DNA from: Tillandsia leiboldiana
Lineage: Eukaryota; Streptophyta; Magnoliopsida; Poales; Bromeliaceae
DNA length: 64,000 nucleotides
Assembly (NCBI GenBank): GCA_029204045.2
Contig: CM055065.1
Coordinates: 16,130,251 to 16,194,250, forward strand
Direction of reading: 5' to 3'
Under the pieces are notes generated by a model. That model was not told the origin of the DNA. It did no database searches and saw nothing but the letters and a program-made list of their open reading frames with translations. Below are positions 1 to 12,398 of this stretch, piece after piece (within the stretch, counting starts at the first letter, position 1; each line of letters begins with the position of its first letter). A program made the translations under genes and the position numbers.

Positions 1-1971
1 ATAGGCCGGTTCTTAGAACCATATCAAATAAGAACAGACTCTAGGCTCCGCCTATCGAAGTTCCCGACCCCCTTATAGTTCGGGAACACAACAACCTCAG
101 TACAACAAGCAGAAGATACCAACCAGGGCCCTAAAGTGCCGGGAGACCTACACCTACAACCCTATCAAACAAGGACAGGTTCCAGGCTCGGCCCCCGTGG
201 CTTTCGTCCCAATAAAGGAACGGCCCCTAGAACCCAGACCACTCGAATCCTTTCGAGTGGGGAGGTTTACAGGAAAAAGGATGACATTTGTTATTGAAAA
301 CTATTTTCACTCAACCCACGCAGGTGAGGACTAAAAGTAGTTCCCTTTTTTTGGAAAACTCTCTTGATTTGAGGAAAAACCCATTTTTAATGATTTTTAG
401 TTCTTTTAGGAAAAACAGTTAGAAAACAAGTATTTTACCCAAACCCCGAAGGGCTGATGCCTTTGTCCAATCAAATAAGAACAGACTCCAGCGGCCCTTC
501 GATGCTTGGAAGAAAACATTGGTAGACTAAAATCATGTGTATGTCAAAAAGGGTTCTATGTTCTAGGTCCTGCTAACACTGGTACACTACTGCCACTAAC
601 ACAGTGGCGACAACCCAAACAGGGGAAACAAGACCTCCCGGGACCACCGTTTACCCCAAACGGTTCCCAGCACAGATAAGCGATCAACTACATCTACCAG
701 GCTCCACTCTGCTCCCAAGTACGAGTGCAAATGCATCCCACACTAAAAGGAAGTCCCGACCGCTCGGCCCACTACCCGGGCGAGGATAACAATAAGTCCA
801 GGAATAGAAGAACAGTGTGGATGTCTAAACATAAATAACCCTAGCCCAAGTGAGGGTTTTCTACTGGTCTGGTTACACATGCAACATATGACGGTGGTGC
901 TAGGTCAAGTTCCAAGATAACTATAATTTAACAGGTGGTAGGAAGCAAAAGAGATCATCAGATAAATACAAGGAATAACAATTCCTACATTCTAGCATGC
1001 TACACAAGAATCCACTATCATGCATAGTCCTACTATAGCAGATTTACTGTACAGTCCATCAAACTTGAAGATAAGGCCACCCACCTGAAGACGCTAACTG
1101 TCCAAGATCCAACAGCTGAAAACACCAGGAGCAGCAACCACCAATAATCCACAGTCCCAAAATCCCAGAACAACTCCTCCTGGGTACAACACAGGGTTCA
1201 CAGTTACACTTTATTCCACAATTAACCAAATACACATAGTCTGAAAATCAGTCCCGAAGATGTGCAATTTTCACCTGCAGAACGGACTCTGAAAAATCCC
1301 ATAAAAATACCACAGCGATACACGCGTCGAGATCTTCGAAACGGGTACCTGCACGTCCAATTCCGAGCCCCGTAGGCCGAGTTACAAATTCCACAGTACA
1401 GGTGCGCAAAATCTCACAACCACACAACTGTAAACCCATGCACAGATAAAGGGGAAAAAGTATACCTTTGGCCAAGTCTCAGAAAAATCCCCCAAAAATA
1501 CGACAATAATCCTTGCGACGCGTAGATGCAAAATGTGCACAGGAGCGTCTCAATTTGATGCCCGGTTGCGGAGATATCGCCGAAAAACCACGCCGCTGTC
1601 CAAGTCTCCATCACAGAAATAGTGTCACAGTAAACTCGGAAAAACACCTCGAAAAGCACGAAATGAGGGGAAGCAGGAAATACCAAGATAGTAGATCTGT
1701 CTGTCGCGGTTCCAATGGCGCAAGAATCGCCTGAAAAGGTGGTTGGAGTAGGTCGGGGTAGCTCGCGCACCGAAACGCGACGAAAGGGAACACCGCCGAA
1801 GGAGCGTCGCGACGCGCCAAAGAAAATGGTATCTCGAAAAGCGTGCCACGTAAAATGCCCGAAATCCATAGGTGGATGCAGAACACGAAGGGGAGCAACT
1901 TTGCTTAAGGGCTCGGGGTGAGGGGAAGCTCGGAAATGGCAGAAAAAGGGAGGAAGAAGCAGCTCGGATCG

Positions 1972-1980
1972 CTTAAATAG
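1972..1980 (-). promoter_or_regulatory. Putative LTR TATA box, unit 1
   Basis: On the minus strand the sequence reads GGGCCTATTTAAGCGA, the same context as the G5 TATA-like box (GGGCCTATTTAAAGGCC) and at a comparable place downstream of the GC-rich U3 block. Inferred from context only. Confidence 0.5.
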
Positions 1981-2851
1981 GCCCAGAAAACAAATCCGAA
2001 AATGACGGATATGTCCCGGTTCCGGGCGCCCGCGCGATTCGGGCCGCTACAGTGTTGGGCCCGGCCCAACACTGTGCGGGCCCGAATCCTCCCTGGGCCT
2101 CCACGTCGCCCGCCAAACAGCGCACAGCGGCGCCGATCCACCCAGCTCGCGCCACGTGGCCCGCCCCGGACGACGACACGTGGCAGGCTCCGGTCAACGC
2201 GTGCCTGGCGCGCGCACGTGCACGCTGCCAGCGCCGCCTGCGCACTGTGTCAGGCACGCGCCCCGAGGCGAGCCGCACCAGCTCGGTGCACCGAGCGCGC
2301 TACACCGCACCTACCGCAGGGCACAGATAAAGGGGAAAAAGTATACCTTCGGGCAAGTCTTAGAAAAATCCCCCAAAAATACGACATAATCCTTGCGACG
2401 CGTAGATGCAAAATGTGCACAGGAGGGTCTCAATCTGATGCCCGGTTGCGGAGCTATCGTCGAAAAACCACGCCGCTGTCCAAGTCTCCATCACAGAAAT
2501 AGTGTCACAGTAAACTCGGAAAAACACCTCGAAAAGCACAAAATGAGGGGAAGTAGGAAATACCAAGATCGTAGCTCTGTCTGTCGCGGTTCCAATGGCG
2601 CAAGAATCGCCTGAAATGGTGGTCGGAGTAGGTCGGGGTAGCTCGCGCACCAAAACGCGACGAAAGGGAACACCGCCGAAGGAGCGTCGCGATGCGCCAA
2701 AGAAAATGGTACCTCGAAAAGCGTGCCACGTAAAATGCCCGAAATCCACAGGTGGATGCAGAACATGAAGCGGAGCAACTTTTCTTAAGGGCTCGGGGTG
2801 AGGGGAAGCTCGGAAATGGCAGAAAAAGGGAGGAAGAAGCAGCTCAGATCG

Positions 2852-2860
2852 CTTAAATAG
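2852..2860 (-). promoter_or_regulatory. Putative LTR TATA box, unit 2
   Basis: Second copy of the same CTATTTAAG box, 880 bp from the first, carried by the tandem duplication. Confidence 0.5.
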
Positions 2861-3599
2861 GCCCAGAAAACAAATCCGAAAATGACGGATATGTCCCGGT
2901 TCCGGGCGCCCGCGCGATTCGGGCCGCTACAGTGTTGGGCCCGAATCCTCCCTGGGCCTCCACGTCGCCCGCCAAACAGCGCACAACGGCGCCGATCCAC
3001 CCAGCTCGCGCCACGTGGCCCGCCCCGGACGACGACACGTGGCAGGCTCCGGTCAACGCGTGCCTGGCGCGCGCACGTGCGCGCTGCCAGCGCCGCCTGC
3101 GCACTGTGTCAGGCACGCGCCCCGAGGCGAGCCGCACCAGCTCGGTGCACCGAGCGCGCTACACCGCACCTACCGCAGGCCGCCACGTGTCCACCCTCCG
3201 GTGCACTCCGGCGCCGTGGACCGCGCACCTGCCCGCGCGCCCGCGCGCCTGCCCGCGCACTGCGCGCTGCCCGCGCCTGCCTGCCGCCGCGCCTGCGTCC
3301 GCGCCGCCGCTGCCCGCCGGCGGCCGGAACAGTACCACCTGCCTCGAAAAACGTGCGCGTCATCCGGGCTTCGAAAAAACAAGTGAATAATTCATTTTCA
3401 TCGTTTTCACGCGCTGAATCCAAATCCGAAGTCCGTTTTGCCCAATTCCACTTCTTAAATTTTCCAAAGGCTTCCGGTGATGCAAACTTACTCCCAATTT
3501 ACACCATAAATTCATTTCTAGGGCCCGACACGCGCACAAACACTCCCAAAGGCCACTAATCCATCAGTAATCTCTTAAGTGGGGATTCGGGTCCTCACA

Positions 3600-5265
3600 G
3601 AAATAGACTAAGGAAGAAATTGATTCTTCTTCTTACAACGGCAAAGGAATTAACGCCTTATTTAATGCTTTGTCGCAAACTGAATTCTCTCGTGCCTCGG
3701 CATATGAGACTGCGAAAGAAATCTGGGATGTTCTACAAGTTACACATGAGGGAACAAGTTTAGTGAAGATTCAAAAACTGCAAATGCTTACGAGCAAATT
3801 TGACTCAATTTTTATGGCAGAAAATGAATCGTTCACAGATTATTATACACGATTGCAAGATATCGTTAATACATGTGCTAACTTGGGAGAGAAAATTCCA
3901 GAATCAAAAGTTGTAAGAAAGATTTTAAGGACTCTTCCTGAAAGATTTCGCCCTAAGGTCGCAGCCATTGAAACAGTAAAACACCCGGACGAAATCAAAG
4001 TAGAAGAATTAGTTGGTGCACTTCAAACGTATGAAATGACTTTTCCTACTAACTATTCTTCTGGAAAGCCTTACTCTTCTTCTAAGTCTTCAGGTTTTGC
4101 ATTGAAATCAACAAAAGAAGAAGACGCGGATTCATCCTCCTCAGATGCAGATGAGAATTTATCAATGGAGGATTTCGAGAAACAACTTGCACTTTTGACG
4201 AGGAAATTTCGCCGAAACTTTCGAAGGGGAAATTCAAGTAAATCCTCATCCTTCGTTAGGTCCAAGAAAGGCAAAGGATCTTCAAGCTTTAAATCAAGAA
4301 AGCAAGAGGGTTCTTCAAAGGACAAGAAGAACTCTGAGGGACAAATCCAGTGCTTCAAGTGCCGAGGTTATGGCCACATCTCAACGGAGTGTCCCAACAA
4401 GAATTCGTCAAAGAAGAAAGCTATGCAAGCCGTCACTTGGGATGACACTTCCACTTCCAATGAGTCATCTTCTAGTGATGAGGACGATAACGCCACAGCA
4501 TTCCACGCGTCCACAACTTCACCTTACATGTGCTTTTCAGCGACTTCCTCTGGTTCATTATCCAACACCTTGGATGAAAAGAATGCAACGGATGATGAAC
4601 CGAGCGATTCCGAAGGTGAAGACTTTGCTTTTGCCTACCATAAACTATTAAAGGATTCAAAGAAATTGGCAAAGCAAAACAAGAGTTTGAGGAGAAGATT
4701 GCAGGATCTTGAAGAACAATCTAAAGAAGCAACTTCTCTCTCAAACACTCTTGAAGCGGAAAAGGATAACCTGGTTAAAATCAATGTTTCCCTTCGAGAG
4801 AAGAATGAGCATTTTGAGAATGAGCACATCAAACTAATGGATAAAGCTAACTACTTCTTGAAGCTCTACTCCGAGGCTCAACAAGATAAATTGGAAATGA
4901 CGAAGACGATACTCCAACTTAAGGAAGATTTGAAGCGATTCTCTTCTGGAAGGAGCAAGTTGGACAAGTTGCTTGGTCTCGGTCAAACGAATCGGTTGGG
5001 TCTTGGATACACTCGAACCAGCAATGATCCAAGTTCGAGTAAAACCTCCGGAGGACATGTAGTGGATAGTGGTTGCTCACGCCACATGACCGGAGATAAA
5101 AACGTTTTTCAAACACTTGAGAAAACCTCCGGAGGACATGTAGTTTTTGGAGATGGACGATCTTCAAAAATAGTTGGCAAAGGAACCATTGCTATTCCAG
5201 ATGACCCGGCTTTAAACAATGTTTTGTTTGTTGAAGGCCTTAAGACTAACCTCATAAGCATTTAG
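3600..5265 (+). pseudogene. gag-pr: Copia gag and protease, 5'-truncated
   Basis: An open frame runs from the insertion junction to a stop at 5263-5265. Gag forms the particle shell and binds RNA; the aspartic protease cleaves the polyprotein. The N-terminal part of gag lies left of the window or is lost. A CCHC zinc knuckle (CFKCRGYGHISTEC) is at 4351-4392, followed by an acidic serine-rich stretch and a Lys/Glu-rich coiled coil (about 4640-4930) that matches the long gag tails of SIRE elements. The protease active site D-S-G is at 5065-5073 within DSGCSRHMTGD. The frame breaks at about 5261, where one extra T puts the downstream sequence out of register. A 23-bp stretch before the active site recurs 82 bp later (see findings). 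Confidence 0.9.
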
Positions 5266-6375
5266 CCAACTTTGTGATGATGGTTTTTCAGTTAATTTTT
5301 CTTCTGTAGAATGTCTTGTAACTGATGTAAATCATTCATTCATTTTGAAAGGGGTTAGGTCACAGAACAATTGCTATATAGTTCCTGGTAAAACAAGTCA
5401 AAATTGTAACCTAGTGTCACTTGATAATGAAACACTTTGGCATGAAAGACTAGGTCACATTAACTTTGAGGAACTATCTAGAATATCTAACAAAGACATA
5501 ATTAGAGGTGTTCCTAAATTGAACTTCAAAGAAAACCTTGTGTGTGGTGGTTGCCAAAAGGGAAAACAAACGAGATCCACTCACAAGAGTTTGAACCATG
5601 TAGGAACTAAACGCCCATTAGAATTATTGCATATGGATTTAATGGGGCCAACTCGTCAACCTAGTTTGGGTGGAAAATGGTACATTTTTCTTATGGTTGA
5701 TGATTTCTCTAGATATTCTTGGGTAGAATTTTTAAAAGAGAAAGCGGATACTTTTGACTCTTTTCATGATATATGTCATCAGATTATGATTGAGAAAAAT
5801 GAAAAGATTGTCCGTGTTCGAAGTGATAGAGGTGGAGAATTCATCAACTCAAAATTCATTGATTTTTGCTCTTCAAATGGCATAAAACATGAATTCTCTG
5901 CACCTTATACACCTCAGCAAAACGGTGTAGTCGAGCGCAAAAATAGAGTTGTTCAAGAGATGGCACGTGTTATGCTTCATAGCCAGAAACTTTCTTTATA
6001 TTTTTGGGCTGAAGCAATTAACACTGCTATCTATGTAATCAATCGCATCTATTTGCGCCCGGGTACTTTGAATACCCCATATAAGCTATGGTTTAATAGA
6101 AAACCTAATATCAAGTATTTTCACATCTTCGGGAGTCGTTGTTACATTTTACGCGATCGAGAAAATCTTGGAAAATTCGACTCTCGAAGTGATGAAGGAA
6201 TTTTTATGGGATATTCTACAATCAGTAGAGCATATCGTGTATACAATCTTGAATCGAAGACGATGATTGAATCAATTAATGTTAAAGTAGATGAAGCTTC
6301 TCATTTGTCTTCTGATAAATTTACTCTTGATATGTCTCTTGATGATGAATCTCCTGCTAATGATAATCATCTTCA
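5264..6375 (+). pseudogene. Copia integrase domain
   Basis: Integrase inserts the cDNA into the genome. The frame follows the +1 shift at about 5261. A zinc-binding HHCC region is visible (HERLGHINFEEL, then CGGCQKGK, about 5430-5560), then the catalytic core with DLMGPT, LMVDDFSRYSW, SDRGGEF and PQQNGVVERKNR, which carry the D, D and E residues. The frame is lost at about 6370, where the coding sense moves to another frame; the ORF running on to 6592 after that point is out of register and not real coding. Confidence 0.9.
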
Positions 6376-8095
6376 CATGATAAATCTTTTGAAAATTTTG
6401 ATGCATCTCATGGTTCTTCTAGTTCATCCAATGTGCAGGAATCATCGCAATTACCCCCGAGTACTCCGTTACCTCAAACGCTACGAATCTCCAAGGACCA
6501 TCCGGAATCAAACATCATTGGAGATCCTCAAGAAGGAGTTAGAATTCGGAGACAATTGGAATGTGGAGTCGCATGCTACGTCTCCATGGTAGAACCAAGG
6601 AATATTGATGAAGCTCTTCAGGACGACTATTGGATTGAAGGAATGCAAGAAGAGCTTAATCAATTCGAAAGGAACAAAGTCTGAGAATTAACGAAGCCCC
6701 CGAAGCAACAACATATAATCGGTACAAAATGGATTTTCAAGAACAAGAAAAATGAAGAAGGTACCGTCATTCGGAACAAAGCACGGTTAGTTGCTCAGGG
6801 CTATTCACAAGTTGAAGGTATAGACTTTGATGAAACTTTTGCCCCGGTAGCCCGTCTCGAGTCGATTCGTATTTTATTTGCTATCGCTTGTCATTTTAAA
6901 ATAAAACTTTTTCAAATGGACGTTAAGAGCGCGTTTTTAAATAATTTTTTAAATGAAGAAGTTTATGTTGCTCAACCGAAAGGTTTCATTGATCATAAAC
7001 TTCCAAACCTTGTTTTTCGATTAAAAAAGGCTCTTTACGGTCTAAAACAAGCACCGCGAGCATGGTACGAAAGACTGACAAAGCACCTTTTGGAAAAGGG
7101 CTATACTTGAGGGGGAGCCGATCAGACACTCTTTGTGAAGCACTTCCAAGATAATTTCATTGTTGCACAAATCTATGCCGACGACATTGTGTTTGGTGCT
7201 ACAAGGAATAATGATGCTTCAAAATTTACTGAAACAATGGAAAGCGAATTTGAGATGTCCATGATGGACGAGTTGACATACTTTCTTGGATTGCAAGTAA
7301 AACAAACTGAAGATGGCATTCATTTATGTCAATCCAAGTATGCAATGGAGTTGGTCAAGAAATTCGGATTAGAGAACTCTAAAGACTTTCCGACTCCCAT
7401 GGGAACTAGCAATAAGGGACTTGGATGTGAATCTCACGGAGAAAAAGTAGACGAGAAACTTTACCGAAGCATGATTGGAAGTCTACTTTACCTTACGGCT
7501 AGTCGCCCAGACATTGCCTTCAGTGTAGGAATTTGCGCGAGATATCAATCTGCACCGAAGGAAATTCACCTAAAAGCGGTGAAACGGATCATCCGGTACG
7601 TCAAAGGTACGTTAAATTTCGGAATTTAGTATCCTATGGGCACATCTCTCGACATAATAGGATATTCGGATGCCGATTGGACTGGATCAGTGGATGATCG
7701 AAAGAGCACGAGTGGTGCATGATTTTACCTTGGCCATTGTCTTGTTGCATGGCATAGTAAGAAGCAAAACTGCATTGCACTCTCGATTGCCGAAGTGGAA
7801 TATATTTCAGCGGGAAGTTGTGCAACTCAATTGATTTGGATGAAAAGCGTATTGAGTGACTTTCGAATTTCTTCGACTTCGGTAACAATTCTTTGTGACA
7901 ACACTAGTGCTATTAATATTTCTAAAAACCCTGTGTTGCACTCAAGAACAAAACACATTGAACTTAGATATCATTTTCTTAGAGAGCTAATTGAATCAAG
8001 TGCTTTGCAAATTTCTTATGTTTCAACTGAAGATCAACTAGCCGATATTTTGAAAAAACCTTTAGATCAAAAGCGTTTTATTCACTTGCGAAATG
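6376..8095 (+). pseudogene. Copia reverse transcriptase and RNase H, with four in-frame stops
   Basis: One reading frame runs from about 6376 to the G1 insertion. RT motifs include QPKGFIDHKLPNLVFRLKKA, LYGLKQAPRAWYERL and the catalytic YADD at 7174-7185. RNase H motifs include DADWTGSVDDRKSTSG near 7670, CDNTSAINISKNP, and the HSRTKHIELRYHFLRE block near 7950. In-frame stops are at 6682-6684, 7108-7110, 7627-7629 and 7720-7722; several fit a Trp or Arg codon changed by one transition. After G1 the frame resumes at 17800 and ends at TAA 17824-17826, giving the usual short C-terminal tail of Copia pol. Confidence 0.92.
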
Positions 8096-8148
8096 TGTCA
8101 CGCCCCGGGGTCGAAACTGCGACCCGGGCTCGCTAACAGATCCGCCAT

Positions 8149-8170
8149 CTGTACGGAAACTGCCGTACAG
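8149..8170 (-). other. Conserved U5 hairpin (G1 3' LTR)
   Basis: Perfect 8-bp inverted repeat CTGTACGG / CCGTACAG with a 6-nt loop, directly followed on the minus strand by GGCGGATCTG a few bases on. Confidence 0.75.
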
Positions 8171-9954
8171 ACGAAGCGTCTAACCTGCAGAAAGAATAAC
8201 TACAGCTAAACAGATATCAGAGCTGAAAGTAAAACTACTGAAAAGCTGGAATCCAAACACTGTACAACTGAAAATAATACAATATCCATCTCCCAAATAC
8301 GATCGTATAAAAAGTCCTCTGATACAAAACTCAAAAGGGAGATATCTCCAATAAAATACATCGGTGTACAAGCTCTCAATACAAAAATATCCTCACTATA
8401 TCAGTCTCTCAAACTGTATAATAAAGTACAACTCTATACCTCACAACAAAGGTCTCTCAACAGAGGAAAAAGAAGTAAACTAATCTACTGAAGCTCTCAT
8501 CTGAAGGGGTACCGCTACACTCCAACGACGGGTAGGGAACTAGCTCGCGACTCCCTCGCCTCGGTCAGAAGGATCAGCAACAGGAGCAACAGGAACAGGA
8601 GAAGAAGTTCCTGGGGAAAAAGACACCACGACGGGTGTGAGAACTACTTTCCACAGTAGTTCTCAGTGGGTGCCGTCAACAAGCCCAACGGTCTGCCCAC
8701 TAAGTCTACTAGAGGCAAAAGATAACAGTGCAATGAAATCTGAACAAGAAAAGCAGGAGCTACTCTACAGCTACCATGCCTCTATCTAGATGCTCAAAAA
8801 GTGGAACAGATGAAAGTAAAAGTGACCACTCGCACCCAAGGTGCTCAATCGACCCAATCGAACTGACTGCCTCATAGGGTCCAGTCAAGCCTGCGCCTGT
8901 CGACTAGGAACGCACCTGCCCACCACACACATCCACATGAGGACGGGATTTACGTGGGGCGTCCTGTCCGACTAACTCACCCCTCGCGCAAAACTGCCTC
9001 AACAGGCCCATCGTTGCATCCACTGCGGAAAACGGCCTCAACAGGCCAACCATCGTATCCACAGCGGCATCTCAGGGACGCGACTCCAACTGAGAAAAAC
9101 GGCGCGGCATAGAGTATCAAACATTGGCATAAGCAGGCTATAGTCAAGATCCACGCTCACTCTCAGAACGGAAGGACTCAAGATCCCCAAATATCTCGCA
9201 CGACAGTCGGAGCACTCTCGACGACTCAGCTGATCAGCTCACACGAAACACGAGACACTAGCCTCTCCAACAGCTCGCAGCACAAAGCACACTGGCTGGA
9301 GGTACTCCGCAGCCAGGAACGACCCACAACTCAGGCTAACAATACTGGTCGGACAACACTCAACGACCTGGGACCACCGTCAACCACAACGGTTCCCAAC
9401 AACACTGACCGGAAGATACTCGACGGCCCGGGACTACCGTCTGCTCAACGGCTCCCTCCCACGATAGCACCACAGGGATACAAGACCTCCCGGGACTACC
9501 GTTTACCCAAACGGCTCCCGGCACAGATAAGCAACCCACTACAACTACCAGACTCCACTCTGCTCCCAAGCACGAGTGCAAATGCATCCCACACTAAAAG
9601 ACAGTCCCGACCTCTAAGCCCACTACCCGGGCGAGGATAACACTATGTCCAGGAATAGAAAAACAGTGTGGGTGTCTAAACATAAATAACCCTAGCCCAA
9701 GTGAGGGTTTTCTACTGGTCTGGTTACACATGCAACATATGACGGGGGTGCTAGGTCAAGTTCCAAGATAACTATATTAACAGATGATAAAAGGAATAAC
9801 AATTCCTACAATCTAGCATGCTACACAAGGAAATAAACTATCATGCATAGTCCTACATCAGTAGAATTACTGTACAGTCCATAAAACTTGGAGATAAGGC
9901 CACCCACCTCGATTTGCCACCAATTGCTCGTAGACACTTGCAATTGGCCTCTAC

Positions 9955-10240
9955 GCGATCCGCACGCAAAACGGAGCACGGTGCCGGAGTCCGCACGCAA
10001 AACGGAGTCCGTACGCAAAACGATGCACGGTGCCGGAGTCCGCACGCAAAATGAAGTCCGCACGCAAAACGGTGCACGGTGCCGGAGTACGCACGCAAAA
10101 CGGAGTCCGCACGCAAAACGGTGCACGGTGCCGGAGACCGCACGCAAAACGGAGCACAGTGCCAGAATCCGCACGCAAAACGGAGTCCGCACGCAAAACG
10201 GTGCACGTCGTCGGAGACCGCATGCAAAACGGTGCACTAA
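9955..10240. repeat. LTR minisatellite, unit about 18 bp
   Basis: Repeats of ccgcacgcaaaacggagt, grouped into longer units with gcacggtgccgga between pairs. The unit keeps several frames open, giving repetitive predicted peptides that I do not regard as genes. Confidence 0.9.
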
Positions 10241-11357
10241 AACACGGTCCCTAACACAGATAAGGGCAAGGGGTCAAATCCAATATCCAAAAGAACGCCC
10301 CAAAACTGTGCTAAAAACACCGCAAAATAACACACGGGACCAACCTCGACTGCGCCGCGCCGCCCAACTGCTCCGTTGAAAAACCCCGCGCGCTTCACGA
10401 GGCCCACGACGCACCGCCGCACCACCCATAATCCTCTCCCTCACACCCTCTCGCACTCGGATGGAGAAGAAAGAAAAGAAAAGGGAGGAGAAAGGTGCTC
10501 GGGTGGAGAAGAAAGAAGAAGAAGAAGAGAAAGAGAAGGAGAAGGGGGGTGGTCCACGGACCCGGTCCACGGCGGCCACCCAATGGGGAGCCACAAAGCG
10601 CGGTCCACCAGGCCGGGGCGCGTGCATCGGGTCCACGCACGCGCCCCGCCGCCACATGGCGCGCACCCAAACGCGCCACGCGGGCGCGCAAGCTGCGCGC
10701 CACACGGGCGCGTGACACCGTGCCCCGTGCAGGCGCGGGACACCACGCGCGCCACACGGGCGCGCGCCCCCTCACGCCCGCGCGGGCGCCAACGGGGGGC
10801 CGCCACGTGGCGGCCCCTGCGCTGACCCGCGCAAGCGCGCGTTCCCAACGCGCGCCAGCTGCGCGCATTGCGCAGCGCCCCGCGCCCTCGAGCCGCCTCG
10901 GGATCCGTGCCGCGTCACCTCGAAAAAAGCGCACTTCATCCGGGCTCCAAATCAAACAAATAAATAGCCCATTCTCAATGATTTCGCGTGCTGAATCCAA
11001 AAACGATATCCATTTCTCCAAATTCTCATCCGAAAATTTGCCGAATGCCCCCGGATAGCCCACTTGTTCCGATTTCCCCGCCAGGCCCAATTCTGAAGTC
11101 CGATTTGCCAAATTCCAACTCTAAAAATTTCCGAAGGCAACCGGAGAGGTAATCTCTTATCCAAACTTCGCCCGGAGTCGAAATTTGACATCCGCGTCGC
11201 GCGAAACCACTTCTAAACGCTCGACGGGTCCTCCAATTTCCCACGGGATCTCCTTTTTAAGCCCAAGGTCCAACACTTGTGTCCAAATTGCGCACAAACA
11301 CTCCCAAAGGCCACTAATCCGACAGTAATCTCTTAAGTGGGGATTCGGGTCCTCACA

Positions 11358-11600
11358 TCCTCCCTCACTAAAAGAAAGTTTCGTCCTCGAAACTAGATCA
11401 AGTCCATCAGGAGTCACAAATACCACGGGTAGGTTTCCATCAATACGCCTCCAGCTCCCGAAACACCACTCACTCCCCGTGATTACTCCGCAACAGCGAC
11501 AACAACAAGTACGGTATGGCCCGATGTGCAATTCTCTCATCTCTCGAGCCAGAAATTGCAACGGGCGTCTCTCGTACTCCAACAATCACAGATCTCAAAG
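11358..11600 (-). pseudogene. G1 pol 3' remnant and polypurine-tract region
   Basis: On the minus strand the sequence reads LEYERRPLQFLAREMREL, which aligns by eye with the G5 region just before its chromodomain (RYEERPLRILDREMKEL). Downstream codons are frameshifted. The hairpin AGTTTCG-AGGA-CGAAACT (11377-11394) and a purine-rich tract (minus strand TAGTGAGGGAGGA) lie directly before the LTR, as in the other Gypsy elements here. The upstream stretch to about 11770 holds a further scrap (PLGISRLSSGVM) comparable to the VFHVSQLRR segment at the end of integrase. Confidence 0.7.
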
Positions 11601-11885
11601 GGGCAAGTAAATCGCGGGCGAGGAAAACACATCACTCCTGAGCTGAGACGTGAAATACCCAAGGGGCTCCAATAAAAGGCTAGGGGGAAACGAAAATAAC
11701 CACTAGTGCAACACGCACCAAACCACATCATGGTGCCAACCTCAGCAAGGCGACCCGAAGCATACCCACACATTCATCCAATAAGGAAAGGAATCCAATA
11801 AGCTGGGGTCCAAGCTGCCTACAAAACAGCGGTTCGTCCTGTCACAATACTCATAGGGTCGGACTGATGAAGCGCGGACCGAAGA

Positions 11886-12068
11886 TCAACCCACGGTAAC
11901 TCCACAGCCACAAAGGGAGGCATCACTAAAACATGCAAAACCGTCTCCCAACACTGGAAATACTAGCATTGGCGCTGGTATCAGTCTCATTATCCATTGG
12001 CCATGCTCTCCCGGCACTGCCAAGTCCAAGAAGCTTCTCACCTCAAGAATAAAGCTGGTCTCAGCCAA
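11886..12068 (-). pseudogene. G1 RT/RNase H junction remnant
   Basis: The minus-strand frame reads EVRSFLDLA, then APMLVFPV and DGFACFSDASLCGCG. These match, in order, the RT connection (EVRSFMGLAGYY in G5), the TAPILSLPV block and the first RNase H motif (YSDASHSGLG). About 40 residues between the first two blocks are missing compared with G5, so this is an internal deletion, not a working enzyme. 12070-12400 holds nothing I can assign. Confidence 0.6.
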
Positions 12069-12398
12069 ACTCGAATAACATCGATATGGTCGGGTTCCAC
12101 CGCCGCTCCAAAGGCTAGAAAAAAAAAGTGACCCAAGAAGGCATGCACTTGGAGCTAAAACTTGTGTGCTCTATGCCAACCAATCCCCAAGCGATAGGTC
12201 AAAACACCGAACTGCCACAGTTTCCAACAAGTCTGCCGATGCAACTCACGGCCTCAACTGCATTGGACATAATCCACAGGCCTCCTCCACATGCACAACA
12301 CCAACAGAAACCTGTACCACTAGTGCACGTGGTAACACACCTACCTCTAGTCCAGACAGGAAAGCCAAAAACACTCAACTTAAATTGCTACAAAGAAA

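Larger units (their letters stand above)
1441..3178. repeat. Tandem duplication of about 880 bp inside the LTR
   Basis: Two adjacent near-identical units, 1441-2318 and 2320-3178, both begin cacagataaaggggaaaaag and both end caccgcacctaccgcagg. Unit 1 carries an extra stretch of about 21 bp around 2061-2081 (a second copy of the tgttgggcc/ggcccaaca inverted motif) that unit 2 lacks. The unit includes the core promoter and the GC-rich segment, so the promoter is present twice. Confidence 0.93.
1..3599 (-). mobile_element. LTR of a Ty3-Gypsy element related to G1, entering from the left
   Basis: The right end (GGGGATTCGGGTCCTCACA, ending at 3599) is the same terminus as both G1 LTRs, so on the minus strand the LTR begins TGTGAGGACCCGAATCC. 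Positions 604-800 match G1 LTR sequence near 9482-9650. The first 600 bp do not match the G1 LTR; they carry three scattered copies of a motif like atcaaataagaacagactc, also present near 14030 inside G1. The LTR abuts truncated Copia gag at 3600, so it sits inside that gene. Its other end lies outside the window, so I cannot tell a solo LTR from a full element, nor confirm the target duplication (candidate gaaat, 3600-3604). Confidence 0.8.
8096..11357 (-). repeat. 3' LTR of G1
   Basis: Plus-strand ends are TGTCACGCCCCGGGG and GGGGATTCGGGTCCTCACA, so the LTR is TG...CA on the minus strand. It contains an 18-bp minisatellite (about 9955-10240), a purine-rich GA tract (about 10460-10550), a GC-rich block with G-box sequences (about 10550-10910), and at the right a U3 start shared with G2. 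Confidence 0.95.

Noticed and set aside
2882..3559. 225-codon plus-strand ORF in the left LTR
   Set aside because: Low-complexity Arg/Pro/Ala product of GC-rich LTR sequence, antisense to the element.
7634..7888. 84-codon minus-strand ORF in Copia
   Set aside because: Antisense shadow of RNase H.
10395..11111. 238-codon minus-strand ORF, also at 16833-17549
   Set aside because: Present in both G1 LTRs but spans U3 and a GA/CT tract; composition is that of GC-rich repeat and no domain is visible.
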